Assembly: GCA_008360955.1 (NCBI GenBank)
Contig: LUCM01004871.1
Coordinates: 193,352 to 257,351, forward strand
Direction of reading: 5' to 3'
DNA length: 64,000 nt
Source: Fasciolopsis buskii
Lineage: Eukaryota; Platyhelminthes; Trematoda; Plagiorchiida; Fasciolidae
This document shows, piece by piece, positions 12,701 to 24,699 of this stretch (its first letter is position 1; each line of letters opens with the position of its first letter). The notes under the pieces were generated by a model. That model ran no database searches. It was not told the DNA's origin and was given only the letters and a program-made list of their open reading frames with translations. The position numbers were made by a program, and so were the translations under genes.

Positions 12701-13756
12701 GTATATCACGCATATACTACTAACAAGACTGTTGTTCAGTTTAATTTGACAACTATAAGACGCATCAACATGAAGCTGTCGTCGTGAGATCAGTGCGAAT
12801 GATACTTGTGATGTGGAAGTCATCTTGAACAAAACGGAGAATTCGTTGATGGGTTGTGAGTTTCGTAATGCTGCAATCATGCTAATGTTTTTTAGATATT
12901 GTAAACTGTCGATTTCCCGGTTTCTATAGATTAACTTTCTCCCGACTAGCCGCCTGACTGCAAGCTTGGCCCGAGAAAAGTTACCAAGGGTAACCAAATC
13001 AGCAATGCTTCTTGATGAATGAATTACTGAATGAATGAATAAATGAAAAAAGAATGAATGAACAGATTGATTTATTAGTTAATTCTTTATGGTTTGAATA
13101 TTTCCTATGTGAAATTTGGCCTCTTTTCGGTTCGTGGCAAGAAAGATGGAACTATGTGCTCATTATACACTTTTACTATCTCGCTAGGTACTTTTAGATA
13201 ATCTAACTTTGAGTGATTGATCATAGCACTCTCTCAAGTCTGAGTGAATAGGTCCGCAAAGTGGTATTAGAATACGACTCTTCCAAACCGTACCTGAAAT
13301 AGTGACAAAATTCAACCCGATTTGCATGTGATTTTTTTCGAAGCTCAGAACAGAGGTGAAACCCAAGTCCCCTTGGTCAATCCAAATAGGTAATAGAAAG
13401 AACTGTAAATAATGGTAAGATGCTGAATTAACCCGGAAATCTAACGAATAGTATTTTGTAAAAACTGAAAAATGCTGTCTGGATATAGTTCGCAATTACG
13501 AAAATGGTCCAAATATGAAAGATTCGTAGCCATGCATAGACCCAACGCAAGCTTTTATACTGTCAGTTGAATGACGGAAAGGTTTATGCAATTGTACTTT
13601 TGCAATTAAAGATGACTAGTCCTTTACATTAACAAATTACAAGTAATTTCAAACAATTTCCACTCACCATCAATACCAAATACATAGAAAGGAACCCTGG
13701 AAACAAAAAGTCATTTTGTACGGCATTTAGGGACAGGTATAAGTAGTACATTATGC
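9798..13756. other. No gene recognised
   Basis: The DNA between HH-SINE copies 2 and 3 holds no frame with a known domain. A TGAA/ATGA repeat lies at 13014-13066. I see nothing else that I can support. Confidence 0.5.
13014..13066. repeat. Interrupted (TGAA)n repeat
   Basis: 'atgaatgaa' units with interruptions. Confidence 0.85.
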
Positions 13757-14111
13757 GTTTTTGCGAAATAATTCTACGCGTGATATCAACGCTCACCTAA
13801 GCATTAAGAAACCACGAAAGCACTGCACAGCTGTTTCATCCTTGTTAGAGAATCATCAGCAATGAATATCTGCTGCACTCGAGCTGGGACGCGAACCCGA
13901 ACAAGGACGAACAATTTTAAGTCGATCGCCTTAGCCATTACAATACCGAGCTGACTCCTAACGATTTGTTGAACTTAACTACATGATGTTACGTCTATGC
14001 ACCATTGATTAGCATGATCACGAGCCGCTAGCGCACGGCAATCGACCCCCTACTGATGGATGACTTCTGAGCGGGTAGCCTAAGTAGGACAAAGCTTTTG
14101 GAAATGACCTA
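13757..14111 (-). mobile_element. HH-SINE copy 3, near twin of copy 2
   Basis: It has the same order as copy 2: leader, A box (RC of 13932-13942 region), B box, ribozyme and tail. About a dozen substitutions and no large gap separate it from copy 2. Both share the altered stem II loop and the G at the ribozyme cleavage site, so they belong to one young subfamily or arose from a local duplication. The flanking sequences beyond about 13757 and 14111 differ from those of copy 2, which favours two insertions over a segmental duplication. Confidence 0.8.
13820..13864 (-). ncRNA. Hammerhead ribozyme-like motif, cleavage base G
   Basis: Core CTGATGA is at 13859-13853 and GAAA at 13837-13834. Stem III is the palindrome ACAGCTGT. 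Stem I is CATTG/CAGTG. The cleavage base is G (13826 on the minus strand). It is identical to the motif of copy 2 and predicted inactive for the same reason. Confidence 0.75.
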
Positions 14112-17100
14112 CACAGCTTTGCTACCTAGTAGGAATTGGTCGTTTTCAGCAACATCTTTGATGATTTGCAAACTGCTGCTGATACTTCAATATGTGTGCT
14201 TGACGAAAAATCCTCACAGAACATTTTGCAGGACGCAAGTTGCTTGTGCTCTCTGTACTTCAGTTTACTATCGTTGTCTTTTCTACGTACTTCGGTTCCA
14301 TTGCCAAGCAAGTAATGGTCGATAACCCGTGAAAACCGGTGATGATTCAACAACCTGCATCGTTCGGTGTTTATATTTAACAAACCACCGTCAGACCTCC
14401 GGGATAGCTCAGTGTCTTCAAAGTTTGATGCAAATTTTTTCTTCCCTCGTTCGCACAACTCATCAGACATGATCAAATTGCATCGCTGAAGATTCCTAAC
14501 GGACCGGATGGGACAGCTCGATAGGACTTCTCAGATTTCTTATTGGCAACAGGGCTTGGATACCGAATGATGAATCAAGTGAAAATCACACTAAATCACC
14601 AACTAATCTTTGGGTGTCAAACCGGCAGTTTTAGCAGACTTTGCTCAAAATTTAATGGACTGCTAAATCCAATCAGTTTAACTTCCCCTCAATCCAACAA
14701 CTCCCAGCGACTGTTAAGCAACGATAACTTGAGAAAATAATATCCAACGAAATATGCATAAATTTGCTGTTAATGATTGTTCCAAGGATGGCCAACCGGT
14801 TAAGCGTTACGCCGCTTTGGACTTATGTAAAAATTGTTCTACTCTAAGCAAAAATGTTCGTAATCAGGTGTTAACATTCCTCTATTTCATAAGATTTCTC
14901 AAAAGTACATATGACCGCAGATTGCAGAGCAATACTTAGATAATCGGTGCCCCTTACAGTACGCACGCATCAATGTGCTCGTGTGAGATGGATCACATTT
15001 CAAAGTTATGCAGGCGAGATTTCAGTGAGTCAGTTGAGGGACATTTCCGAATAATTTTGACAAGTTGCGAAGCCATGTGGGAACCGGTCTAAATGTGCTT
15101 CCCGTATTTAACATACTGCACGCGACAAAATGGGTGACGCAACAAAAATGCTCACGACCAAATTAACCAGACGACTCCAAATTTACTTCCGAATTCGGTG
15201 TTCAACTTGGTAACCTGTGCAGCACACTTCACAATTCCTCTGGTAGCTATTTTGGTGAGAACAATTTGGGGGCTTGCCTCTCAGGCTACAGTCACTCCGG
15301 CGACTTGAAAACTCCATGACCATTCCTTAAATCATTGCCTAAGCGGGAATTTGAATGAAACTGAGTCACTTAGGCAAAGGTGTGGTCGCGGAAACCTCAT
15401 GCTTTGAGCTCTCTCAGCTTGACTGACTGATGCATCAAACTTCCGTTACTTTTTGTCGGTTGCACTCTAACCACTTCATTTTCAACCAACGTGATGAATA
15501 TGGCCTTGCAAGCAGTGTAGTCAGCTCAGTTCAACAAATCGGCTCGCAACATGGGCGTAAACTGCGTGTTTGACACGAAACACCCAAACAGATTGGGTAC
15601 TGGAACCCCGGATGCTAGTCATGGCTTCGGCAGCCTGCAAAATCGGATTAAGGCATAGTTTACTCTGAAACATACCGGAACGATTTAAAGTTAGCTCCTG
15701 TCTAGTCTGACCATTTATAGATTGACCGGGTGAATAAACTAGGGTGAGATCAGGCACTCAAACCATCAATACAGCGGACCAGGGAGAACCCGAGTGCAAA
15801 CCGGTACCTTAAGATATTTCCAAGTTGATCGGTAAAGGTCCATGGGAAACGAGACAACGCAAATGTGTCCTTGTTTCAAGATCTAACTGGTAAACCGCTA
15901 CCTAGTTTCTGTGTCAAGTAATGCTAAGGGACGTGGGAGCATTGGTCAAACACTGGTGAAGTCAGTGTTAACAGCGTTAACAGTTTTCAAAACTCAGTGA
16001 ATATATCGTACTTTATTGTAATAGTTCCTAAAAACAATTTAACAATATAAATTGTTTATTTCCCCCCCCCCACCCACAAGACATTTGCAGCAGTGCATTG
16101 TGACAACTCGGAGACTATCGAATGTGGATTTTGGTCAACAGCCGCGTCCAGTGCGTAAGCAATCTGTTCTGTTTGCTATACCTCTCCGGTTCATAAACGA
16201 AATATGCAATGCGGCAATGAAACTAGTTGAAGAATGACTATCTCTTGCCCTCGTTAAAACTGTAATACTTCCAATCCATGGAGGGGGTACCTCGTTATCT
16301 GTACAACAAGTTCATCGAATAGCCGGGCCAACTATGTCCGATATCACAGATGAGGCATTAGGGAATCGAAACTTTTTATCGGGTCCAAACAGTTCTTCGG
16401 AATTTGAAGAATATATATTTATTAGGATCTGCACTAAGAACTGGATATATGGTTGAAAAAAGTTCCCGATGCTACACTATCCGAATTGGCAGATCCGATT
16501 AGAAGTGTTGAAAGCGACTTATCTACTCACGTTTCTCAAATTCCCGTGACCTTCTGTTTGCCGTGATGGGACTAACTACCTTGAAGAAATTCAAAATCTT
16601 TCAGCGTTGACTAAACTGTGTTGATGGGAAAAAAATGGTGCATAGTTCGATTAATTAATGAATCGTGTTGTATGGCAGTGATCGTCGTGTGCTAGGACTA
16701 AATTTTCTTTTTTGCTATTTTGGTTTCATGTTTTTTGTGAGAGAGTAAACAGATAGAGAGAAGATAAAATTCGAAGGGTAAGATTATTTTTTAACGAAAT
16801 TCACATCCGTAGGGTCGTAGGTGTTTAGCGCGTCTTCCATACCGGAAATGAATCATTTTTGTCTAGAAATGAGAAGCAAGCTGCATACTTCACCGGTAGG
16901 AATGAATTCTGATTGCGTGGTACAAAAACACGATGTGATAAATTAGAACGAACGATTAAAACGAGAGACGATTATCTGTGATGCACTATAAAAAATCTGT
17001 GGTCACTGGGATCCACATTCAGCTTGAGTGAAGAATTCAAATTGATCTACTTAAGGCAATCCACTATTCCTTGAAAATTACCACTGAGCACATTGAGAAA

Positions 17101-17289
17101 ACACAAGTTGGCGAACAAGCTCGTTTTCAGTGATTCGTACTCATGCCATTACATCACTATACATATATATATATATCTTGACAAAATATTTTCACTATAG
17201 GGAGGATTGGGTTAGTCATTTACAAATATGGGTGGGGAAGGGATTTGTGGTGTTACATGCATAACCTGAATACACAAGAATGTGTTATG
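14112..17289. other. No gene recognised
   Basis: No frame with domain signature. A C-run at 16061-16071 and an (AT)n tract at 17162-17177 are the only simple repeats of note. Confidence 0.5.
17162..17177. repeat. (AT)n microsatellite
   Basis: A short AT run about 110 bases downstream (minus strand) of the GIY-YIG frame. Confidence 0.8.
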
Positions 17290-17733
17290 TTAATTATTTT
17301 GTTGTCTAAGGATTGTATTGGAACGGGGGGTGGGCCAAAGGAGTTGAAGCGCAACCACAAATTGTTTTTGAGAACAAAGTGGAGGATTGTGAAGACGGAT
17401 TGCGACAGCTTCCGCAGTGCTCAAGAGGCGACACTTTGCCAACCTGGATTGTTGACCTCTGACCTTATACAGGGTCCGGAAAGCTTGCGTCACATTCACG
17501 GTGTGGTTAGTCTGTGCTAGATGGGAAACCACTGCGCTATTAAGTGACTTAATTGTTCCAGTGCCTAACCATGCCGGATGGTGATCACGGATGCGTTCAG
17601 ACAGGCGCCTGGTCGTGCGGCCGATGTACATTGTCCCACAGGAACATGTGAAGGAATAGATACAATCCATTATTGTAATTATTCTTGTGATTGTAGGATG
17701 GAGACACAATGGAGATCCGGAAAATCGCATCAA
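17290..17733 (-). CDS. Penelope-like element GIY-YIG endonuclease fragment
   Basis: This 147-residue minus-strand frame matches the C-terminal endonuclease of Penelope-like retroelements, which nicks DNA to prime reverse transcription. Visible signs are C24-I25-Y26 (the GIY position), Y36-I37-G38 (YIG), R42 in the following helix, and candidate zinc ligands C30, C32, H71 and H77. The later block T106-A107-E108-A109 carries the likely catalytic Glu, and N116-P117 lies near the end. The reverse transcriptase that should precede it on the minus strand (above 17733) is not recognisable, so the element is 5'-truncated. The start methionine is only the first in the open stretch; in the parent element this would be internal. 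The frame has no stop over the whole domain, unlike the LINE copies in this window, which suggests a fairly recent insertion. I see no hammerhead motif next to it. Confidence 0.85.
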   Translation of the reverse strand: MMRFSGSPLCLHPTITRIITIMDCIYSFTCSCGTMYIGRTTRRLSERIRDHHPAWLGTGTIKSLNSAVVSHLAQTNHTVNVTQAFRTLYKVRGQQSRLAKCRLLSTAEAVAIRLHNPPLCSQKQFVVALQLLWPTPRSNTILRQQNN

Positions 17734-19200
17734 AATATAGTATTGTAGAAGGTATGAACTAGTTATCGACCGTGGTTAGGCAAATTTCTGAAACTGGAAA
17801 TGAAGTTGTCTAAACGGGAAAATCATTGGCAAGGTAAAATCCTACTAATTACTAGAATATGAAAATCCGTGAAAAAATTCGCTGATCATGTGGATGTGGA
17901 GTAGAGCAGAATTGCATGCCACTTGTACTATTCCCAGATTCACATAATCTCTCTCGACGAATAGGAAATCGTCTATTTCAATCACAATCTTATCAGTATG
18001 GTTTATAATAATGGTACTAATGTGAACAATCGCCATGAAAACGACGGCAGCTATAGGATTTCCGGCTCTCATCCAGACGGTCCGGGTTCGACCTCAGCAA
18101 GGGAGTCTCGTTGACCGGCGATGCGGAAGAGGTTAATATTTTAAATTGTTTCTCAAAATGCTTTTTTACTAGACTGCACCTTGTTTGATAATATTTTGCC
18201 CTAACCTGGTGAAAGACTTCAAAACTGTACCTCCAAACCCTGAAGGGAACTCTTTGAGCGTACTGATATTTTTTGAATAAATCTTGCTCAGTATACCGCC
18301 TCAAACGGCAGCGTTAGACACTCCACATCAACTTCACTTTGACTTAGCCAACTGCATTCCCGCTGTTTGTGGGAGCCCGCACTATGAACATTTGTTTTCC
18401 CTTACTGGAGTTTACAGACGTCCATTGTTATTGTCTTTAGGCGGTCTCTTAATAACTACGAGAAAATCATTTCTAAATTGAACAGTGTAACTGGACTGAA
18501 GTCTTCCTGTTACTATTCGATTATGTGACTGCCGGGTCGCCTAAGGGATTTGCTTAACTGGACTTGTCAGGGAATTTCCAGTCGCATGAACATGATTCAG
18601 TTCTATTTGCACAAAAGGCAGAGTGTGGGTGAACAAAGGGTGCATCGGGACCATGTTTACTTTGTTCAGACGATGGGTTTAATCATGGAGGTCGTCACCT
18701 CAACATTAAGGCTGCAGAATGGCCAGGTCAACTCCCCCAAACCCTTATGTACCTTCGCAATGTTTCCGCCCACCAAACATTGATTGCCGTCCTATGCGCA
18801 ACTGCTTATCAGTTGAGCCAATCAGCCAGACGCATTCTGGCGCCATTCGTATTGGAAATGACAGTCATCACCCCAAGATCGGAGATCCACGATCCAACTT
18901 CTACACCTTTTCATCCCGGTTAATCGCTTCGGGTTTCTCTCGCCAGTTGTCCCCAACCCTTCAGCAATGAAGCAGATCACCACAAGCTACTTCAGGCCAA
19001 GAAACCCACCACACCACGCCCAGCTTCACCTCACCCAGTTCGGCCCCCTCCTGGACCCCTTTGGTTCTTTAGATTGCTCATGTTATTTGTCAGCTCACAC
19101 CATTCCTTACCTCGCCTAATCGAAGGCAGAAACGACTTTGTAACCTTGACCTCAAATGACCATTCTTTTGCATTTTCCTTCAATATCAATGCATGTTTCT

Positions 19201-19232
19201 TCGTGTGTGCATGTGTGTGTGCGCGTGTGTGT
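19201..19232. repeat. (GT)n microsatellite, interrupted
   Basis: GT units broken by CA and GC steps. Confidence 0.85.
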
Positions 19233-19974
19233 ACCTGTTTTGTACAAATGTCTGAAAGTTGTGCTTTTCGGAGGCCATCACAATGACGTGCCGGATAGTT
19301 GAACGGCCATCCTCGTGTTTTCCTAGACATCACTGGAAGTGCTGCCCGCGTATTTTGCTCGCGCGATGATCATGAACAAGCGTATTCACGCATTTCACGA
19401 GTTTATTGTCTCATTGACCTGATACATATCTCACGACAAAATGATTTTTCTGTCGATACTAGCAACCGAACATTGTGTGGTGTAATGCTTTTGACAGCCA
19501 TAATATCAAGTTGACCACATCGAAAGATGTTACGGATTTCGAAGAATATGAAACGGCCCATGATTCGAATCAGAAGGTCTACGTATAGGCGTTTATTTGC
19601 CTTTTCTCCCTCTTGACTGACCGATCAATCGATGAACAAATTGATTAATATGACGGACACTTTGTCATTCTAAACTCATTTTCATAAATATGTTTATAAC
19701 AGTCAGAGATTGATCGCCAAGAGCAGGTTTCCTGGTTTGTATGCGACCAAAGCTCAAATCTGAACAACGGCCAAAGAAAATATCTCCGCAGAGCCACATT
19801 TGGGCTTTCGTGGATTGTAATGAACGACAAGCCTCAGCATAACATAAAGCAAATGGAAACAGTATTGAGGAATAGATTTTCTGTGAGTACCGCCATCTTT
19901 GCTGTCACCGCTGATGTCATTTATGTTACTGTTGCCTTTACCATTGTTACCTCTGTTGCTGCGCCTTCTGCCAC

Positions 19975-20065
19975 CACTGGCACTACTACTGCTGCTGTTG
20001 GTACTACTTACTACTAATACTAATAATAATACTATTAATACTACTACTGCTACTGCTGCTGATAT
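19975..20065. repeat. Interrupted (ACT/AAT)n and (TGC)n tract
   Basis: ACT, AAT and TGC triplets follow one another over about 90 bases. The frames running through it are low-complexity Thr-, Ser- or Ile-rich products. Confidence 0.85.
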
Positions 20066-23000
20066 GGTTGCGAATTAAGGCAGTACACATCAGAAATGTC
20101 GCTCTCCTTCGAGTTTCAATTCCTATTCTCGCGTCTAAATTTCGCGCAACAGCTTTGCCGTTGAATGCTGGGAGAAGTGTGAATTTCATTCATTTTTTGC
20201 GCAGCCGATTGAACAGGGTCACAGATGCATCGAGTTTTGGTGTCAGGCGCTCTTAACAAATGGTAATGCTTCTCGGATGAAAAAGCAGCTCTGCTCGGAC
20301 ATCTAGATAAACTGCAACTTCGTTCAACCGCGGCTACTCGGTGTTTGCTTCCCTATGCACTCATTTTGTTCTAGGCATCAATGTGATCCCGTGCAATACT
20401 ATTCTAGACCGTACTTGTCATCCTCAAGTTCTTATTCTTGTTCATCTGATATTTTCCTGGTCCTGTTTTTTATCATTGTCCAACTTCTACTGTTTCGTTG
20501 TATGTTAAATACAGCCTAAACTCTAGACATTTGTCGTCTAACTCTCTCATGAATCTAGCATGCGACAACACTATACTACGACGTAAATTAGTAGAATTTG
20601 CACAGGCTTGTGCCGAGTTTTTCGTCATACACGCGGTCTTATCTTTCATGTACCCAGACAGACCAAAAAATGTATTCACTATCCTAATCAATCTATAACT
20701 TTTGCCAATGTGGACATAATAGTCAGTTGCACGTGAATGACCTCATCTTGATGCGGTTTAAAACACTTTTGCATCGCGGTGATCACGCGACCATACAGAA
20801 TGGCTCAATCTTACGTTTAGGTAAATCATACAGTTGGGGAATGACTTCGCTGACCTCAACTTTTGCATTCTTCAGTACAATGAAAATGGTTTTCATCAGA
20901 TTAATAACATTTTCGGACATCCGTGTGAGCATTCAAGTATGTCGCCTCAGCCGCATATACATTTCCTTTGTGGATCACATCCATGGATGAATATACGATA
21001 GTCGTTTCTCCTCGGCGGATACATTTGGGATGAACAATATCCTCGGTTTCGTTATAGATTTACCTTGAAACAATTGACCAAAATAAAAATAACCGATAGG
21101 TCAAAAATATTCATAGAACACAAAAGACTCTCCAGGAATATATGCCGGAACCGTCAGATCAACTTGGACCATTCTTATCCATGTCAAATATGGCGCCATT
21201 CGAGGGATGGTATTTCTTTGGCTCTTCAAAGTACAGCTACGGCTGTTTGTTCGAAAAAATTGCGAACATCTCAAACGAGCCTTCCCGCATCGTTCCAGTT
21301 CGCGAGGGCAACAGGACAGCAAGTATCGCGAAGCTTTTCACTTCAATATGCCTTAGACCCGCTATACTGAAAATAATGAAAATACATCAGTCACATGGAC
21401 GCGATCCCAAAAGCAACAACTGGTCGTCTTTGTAAAGCGTTTATCAGCGGTCCCAGACTGTCCAGAAGCTGACTCCGTGATGTTTACTCCTTCACTCACC
21501 ATGATGGTTTTCAGAAGTCCCCAGTGAAATGGACGGCAGACCTCTCTGGCTTTCTAATTTTCCTTACAGTGAGAATAACCTCAATAGAAATCAAATGCGT
21601 TGGCGACTTTTATTCTTGTCCCCTTTTGATCGGTTAATATCGAGTTTGAGAACAATATACAAAAGTGTATTAATCGTCTGCTATCTGATTCTATGAATAA
21701 TCTGGCCCAACCACATTGCGGAATGTTTCATTTCCTTGTTGATAGTCTAGTTGTCTTCTGTTGGTTGGCGCGAAACCCGATCACAATAAGCAAGCTAGAA
21801 GCAGAATTTTCAACAGGGTTGCGGCGAGTTTGAAAAGTGTTTCGCATTTGGATTCGCTAGTACGCTGTAAGGTACATGTATGCTGAGAGTTAGTCCTTCC
21901 AAAATTGTTAATAACTCCAAATAGATGAACCCCTTGTCTTTTGAACCATCTCGACTTCCTTTAAGCCGAACCAAGCAAAACTACTCAACGACTTGGCAAA
22001 ACAAGTCTAGTCTGTGAGTGGAAAACCCGTGAAATCTTAATTGGTTTGTTATGGTTCCCGGTTTGTAACCGGTAATTATGTTGGCTAATTCGCCACACCA
22101 CTGATAGCCCGTTTTTGATGCGACCTTTTTGCCGAGCATGTCGATCGACGCAGTCTCTGTCATCTGGTCCTGATTCTTTTGTTCATGTGGCTTGAGTTAG
22201 GTGTACGACATTTTAATACACAATACACTTACTTTGATAACCAAATTCATACAACTTGAAGTAGACGTCTCGCACGAATTCTCATTTAATGCAGTACAAT
22301 GCCAAGTCCAGCCGATGAGGGCACATGTGACCCGTGGAATATGGACAAGTACTATCAGAAACACCGGAGACCGAAATTCAAATAGCATATAATTCAACTA
22401 CCGGCAGAGGCATGTTCTCATGCAATAGAACTCTGGTCCGATCAAATACAGGCAGTATATGACGTACTGATTCTCAATAAGCCGACTAGAGTTGACTGGC
22501 ATCAAGTGAGGCTTGATTACATGGATATGCAATCAGCCTAATCAACTTAATGCTGACTGGCTATAATCTTCGCTACCTCGCGGCTAGAGTTACAAATATG
22601 TTGCTCGAGTTTGATCCTCCCCGGGGAGTTTGACTTTTCGAAGCACACTTAAACATTTCGTACAAAACGTCCGCAATCTTGAAGGCTAATTTCAAGAATC
22701 GCATCAACCGTTCTGTGTGCATGTGATGTTCTCAGGGTTTTCTCAAACGGAATCTGGACAACGAGAAACTTGAAGGCACGTGTTCCTCTCACTGGGACCG
22801 TGTGCTTTTCACTCGCAAATCGGTGCTGACCGGGCGAGACGGGATGCTGGACCAAATGACGCTTAGTTTAATACACATTGTCTCTCCCTCCTTGTTCGTG
22901 TGCGCGTATCACGTTACGGAACTGCATACGCACATACAAAGTAATGGAGACAACAAACTAGAGAGGAGAAGAGCCTTCCGTGTTCACAAATCATGCTTAC

Positions 23001-24699
23001 TGAATCTGGATGAACACATGAACAAAACTGGTCCCTTGTTTCACGTATGCATTACAGTGTGCCAGGCATACATTTAATTGTAATCATCCGTAACCACCCT
23101 ACTGCTACCCAACCCCACCCCCTTTATACTATCCCTCAGGTGGTCTTGGTATCGGGTTATGATCATGGCGTAGTTAATCATTTGAAAAACCACTCAAATT
23201 CCAAATCACATGCACTCTGATTCGGTTCATTCGTTTGTCATTCGATGTGAAATTGTCAGCGAATTCGGGGCATGTTGGTCGCACATCCGCGTTTCCACGA
23301 TCACTACTGAGCAGTGTGTGAAATAATTATTTATCCACTTCTATCTGCATGATAAATTTGCACTTATTATACGAACAATAAGACCTATTGACACTTAATT
23401 TTTAGTAAATAAATAAAGCACCGTTTCTGAAACCAGAACAGAGTAGTGAAGTGTATCAAGTCCGTGTTCGAATAATGAACCAACAGTGGTTAGGCGATCA
23501 ATATTGTATTCTTTGGGTTGGGATTATGAACCGACAGGTGGTGCAAACCCGCGAAGCACGAACTCACGGGTGTGCCCTTGAAGGGTGTACCACATTCAAG
23601 AACTAACAGAACGAGATCTCAAAAAGGGTAGACTCAGTGACAGTTCTAAATAATTTGGACATGAACCTGTTTTTTGACATAAAGCCAGAATAAGTTGAAT
23701 ATGTCCCAGACAAATTCCTAGGAGAAACACGGGACACCTAGAACGATCAAATGTTCCTAGGAATTCTTTGCCTCACAACTGTGGGTAGAAAGACCCTGTC
23801 AAATTTATTTGGATGTCATTTAAAAGATAATACATTGTCGGTGACATTAGAATCATCATTGAGAAATGAAATACAGAAAAGAAAGGCCTTTCAAAATGCT
23901 GTGTTTTGTCGTTTGGGGATAATTCTTACGGCACACTTTTAAAACATTTACATTTGTATGTGAAGCATTGTGAGGTGTCCATGTGCGAATCATGCGATGC
24001 AGTTCGTCACAGGTTCACTACATGACAACCAAACCGAAACCTGTCGACTCAGAATCGAGACTGAAGAAAGTCACCATGATTTCCAGTCTCTTACTGCCTT
24101 CAGTTGTTTAATCCTGCTCGTTGTTCCGGTGAGTGAAGACAGTTTTATTCCGAGTGCTCCTCCGCCTATCATGTAGAATTGAAATAAGCTGGAAGTCACT
24201 CATCCGTTTTGATGTGTATGCCACGTCTCTCAACTTTTTCCCGGCCCGTTGACCGTCGCTTGCGAAAATATAGCCATCAACCCCACTGAACGGCCAATGA
24301 GAGTACAACAACCTGTTTCACTGTACATTATGTCTGTAACAAAATTGTTTGTGGAGGAAGGTCCCCGGATGGAAACACCGAACTTTTTTGCATAAAGACT
24401 GTAGTTTTGTGTGACAAATTAAACGGAATTGTCATTTTCGTCTTATAGTACGGAAACAGTCCAGTGTGGTATAAAACGGCGAGTTTATTTTACACCTCTC
24501 TCAGATCCAGACGGCTGGTGGGTGGGTTCAGGCAGACTCTTGCTCCTCCCATCGCCGTTCGACTGTCCTCCATCTCGTTGCCAATTGGAGGTGTAAAACA
24601 ACCAAGATGCCCCCACTGACAGCAGTCAGAAAGTGGTCGAGGTTGTCAGGCCATCCATCACCACGATGCAGTTTCGGGCGAATGAACCGTGTGTGGGTT

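Larger units (their letters stand above)
17734..24439. other. No gene recognised
   Basis: A B-box-like 'gggttcgacctc' near 18087 is isolated. A pyrimidine-rich stretch runs about 18720-19070. GT and trinucleotide repeats occur at 19.2 and 20.0 kb. Open frames near 19.3, 20.7 and 21.1 kb have no domain that I know. Confidence 0.45.

Noticed and set aside
14126..14476. 116-codon minus-strand frame beside HH-SINE copy 3
   Set aside because: No recognisable motif, and the length is within chance expectation.
18080..18105. B-box-like GGTTCGACCTC
   Set aside because: No A box at tRNA spacing, so a tRNA or SINE cannot be supported.
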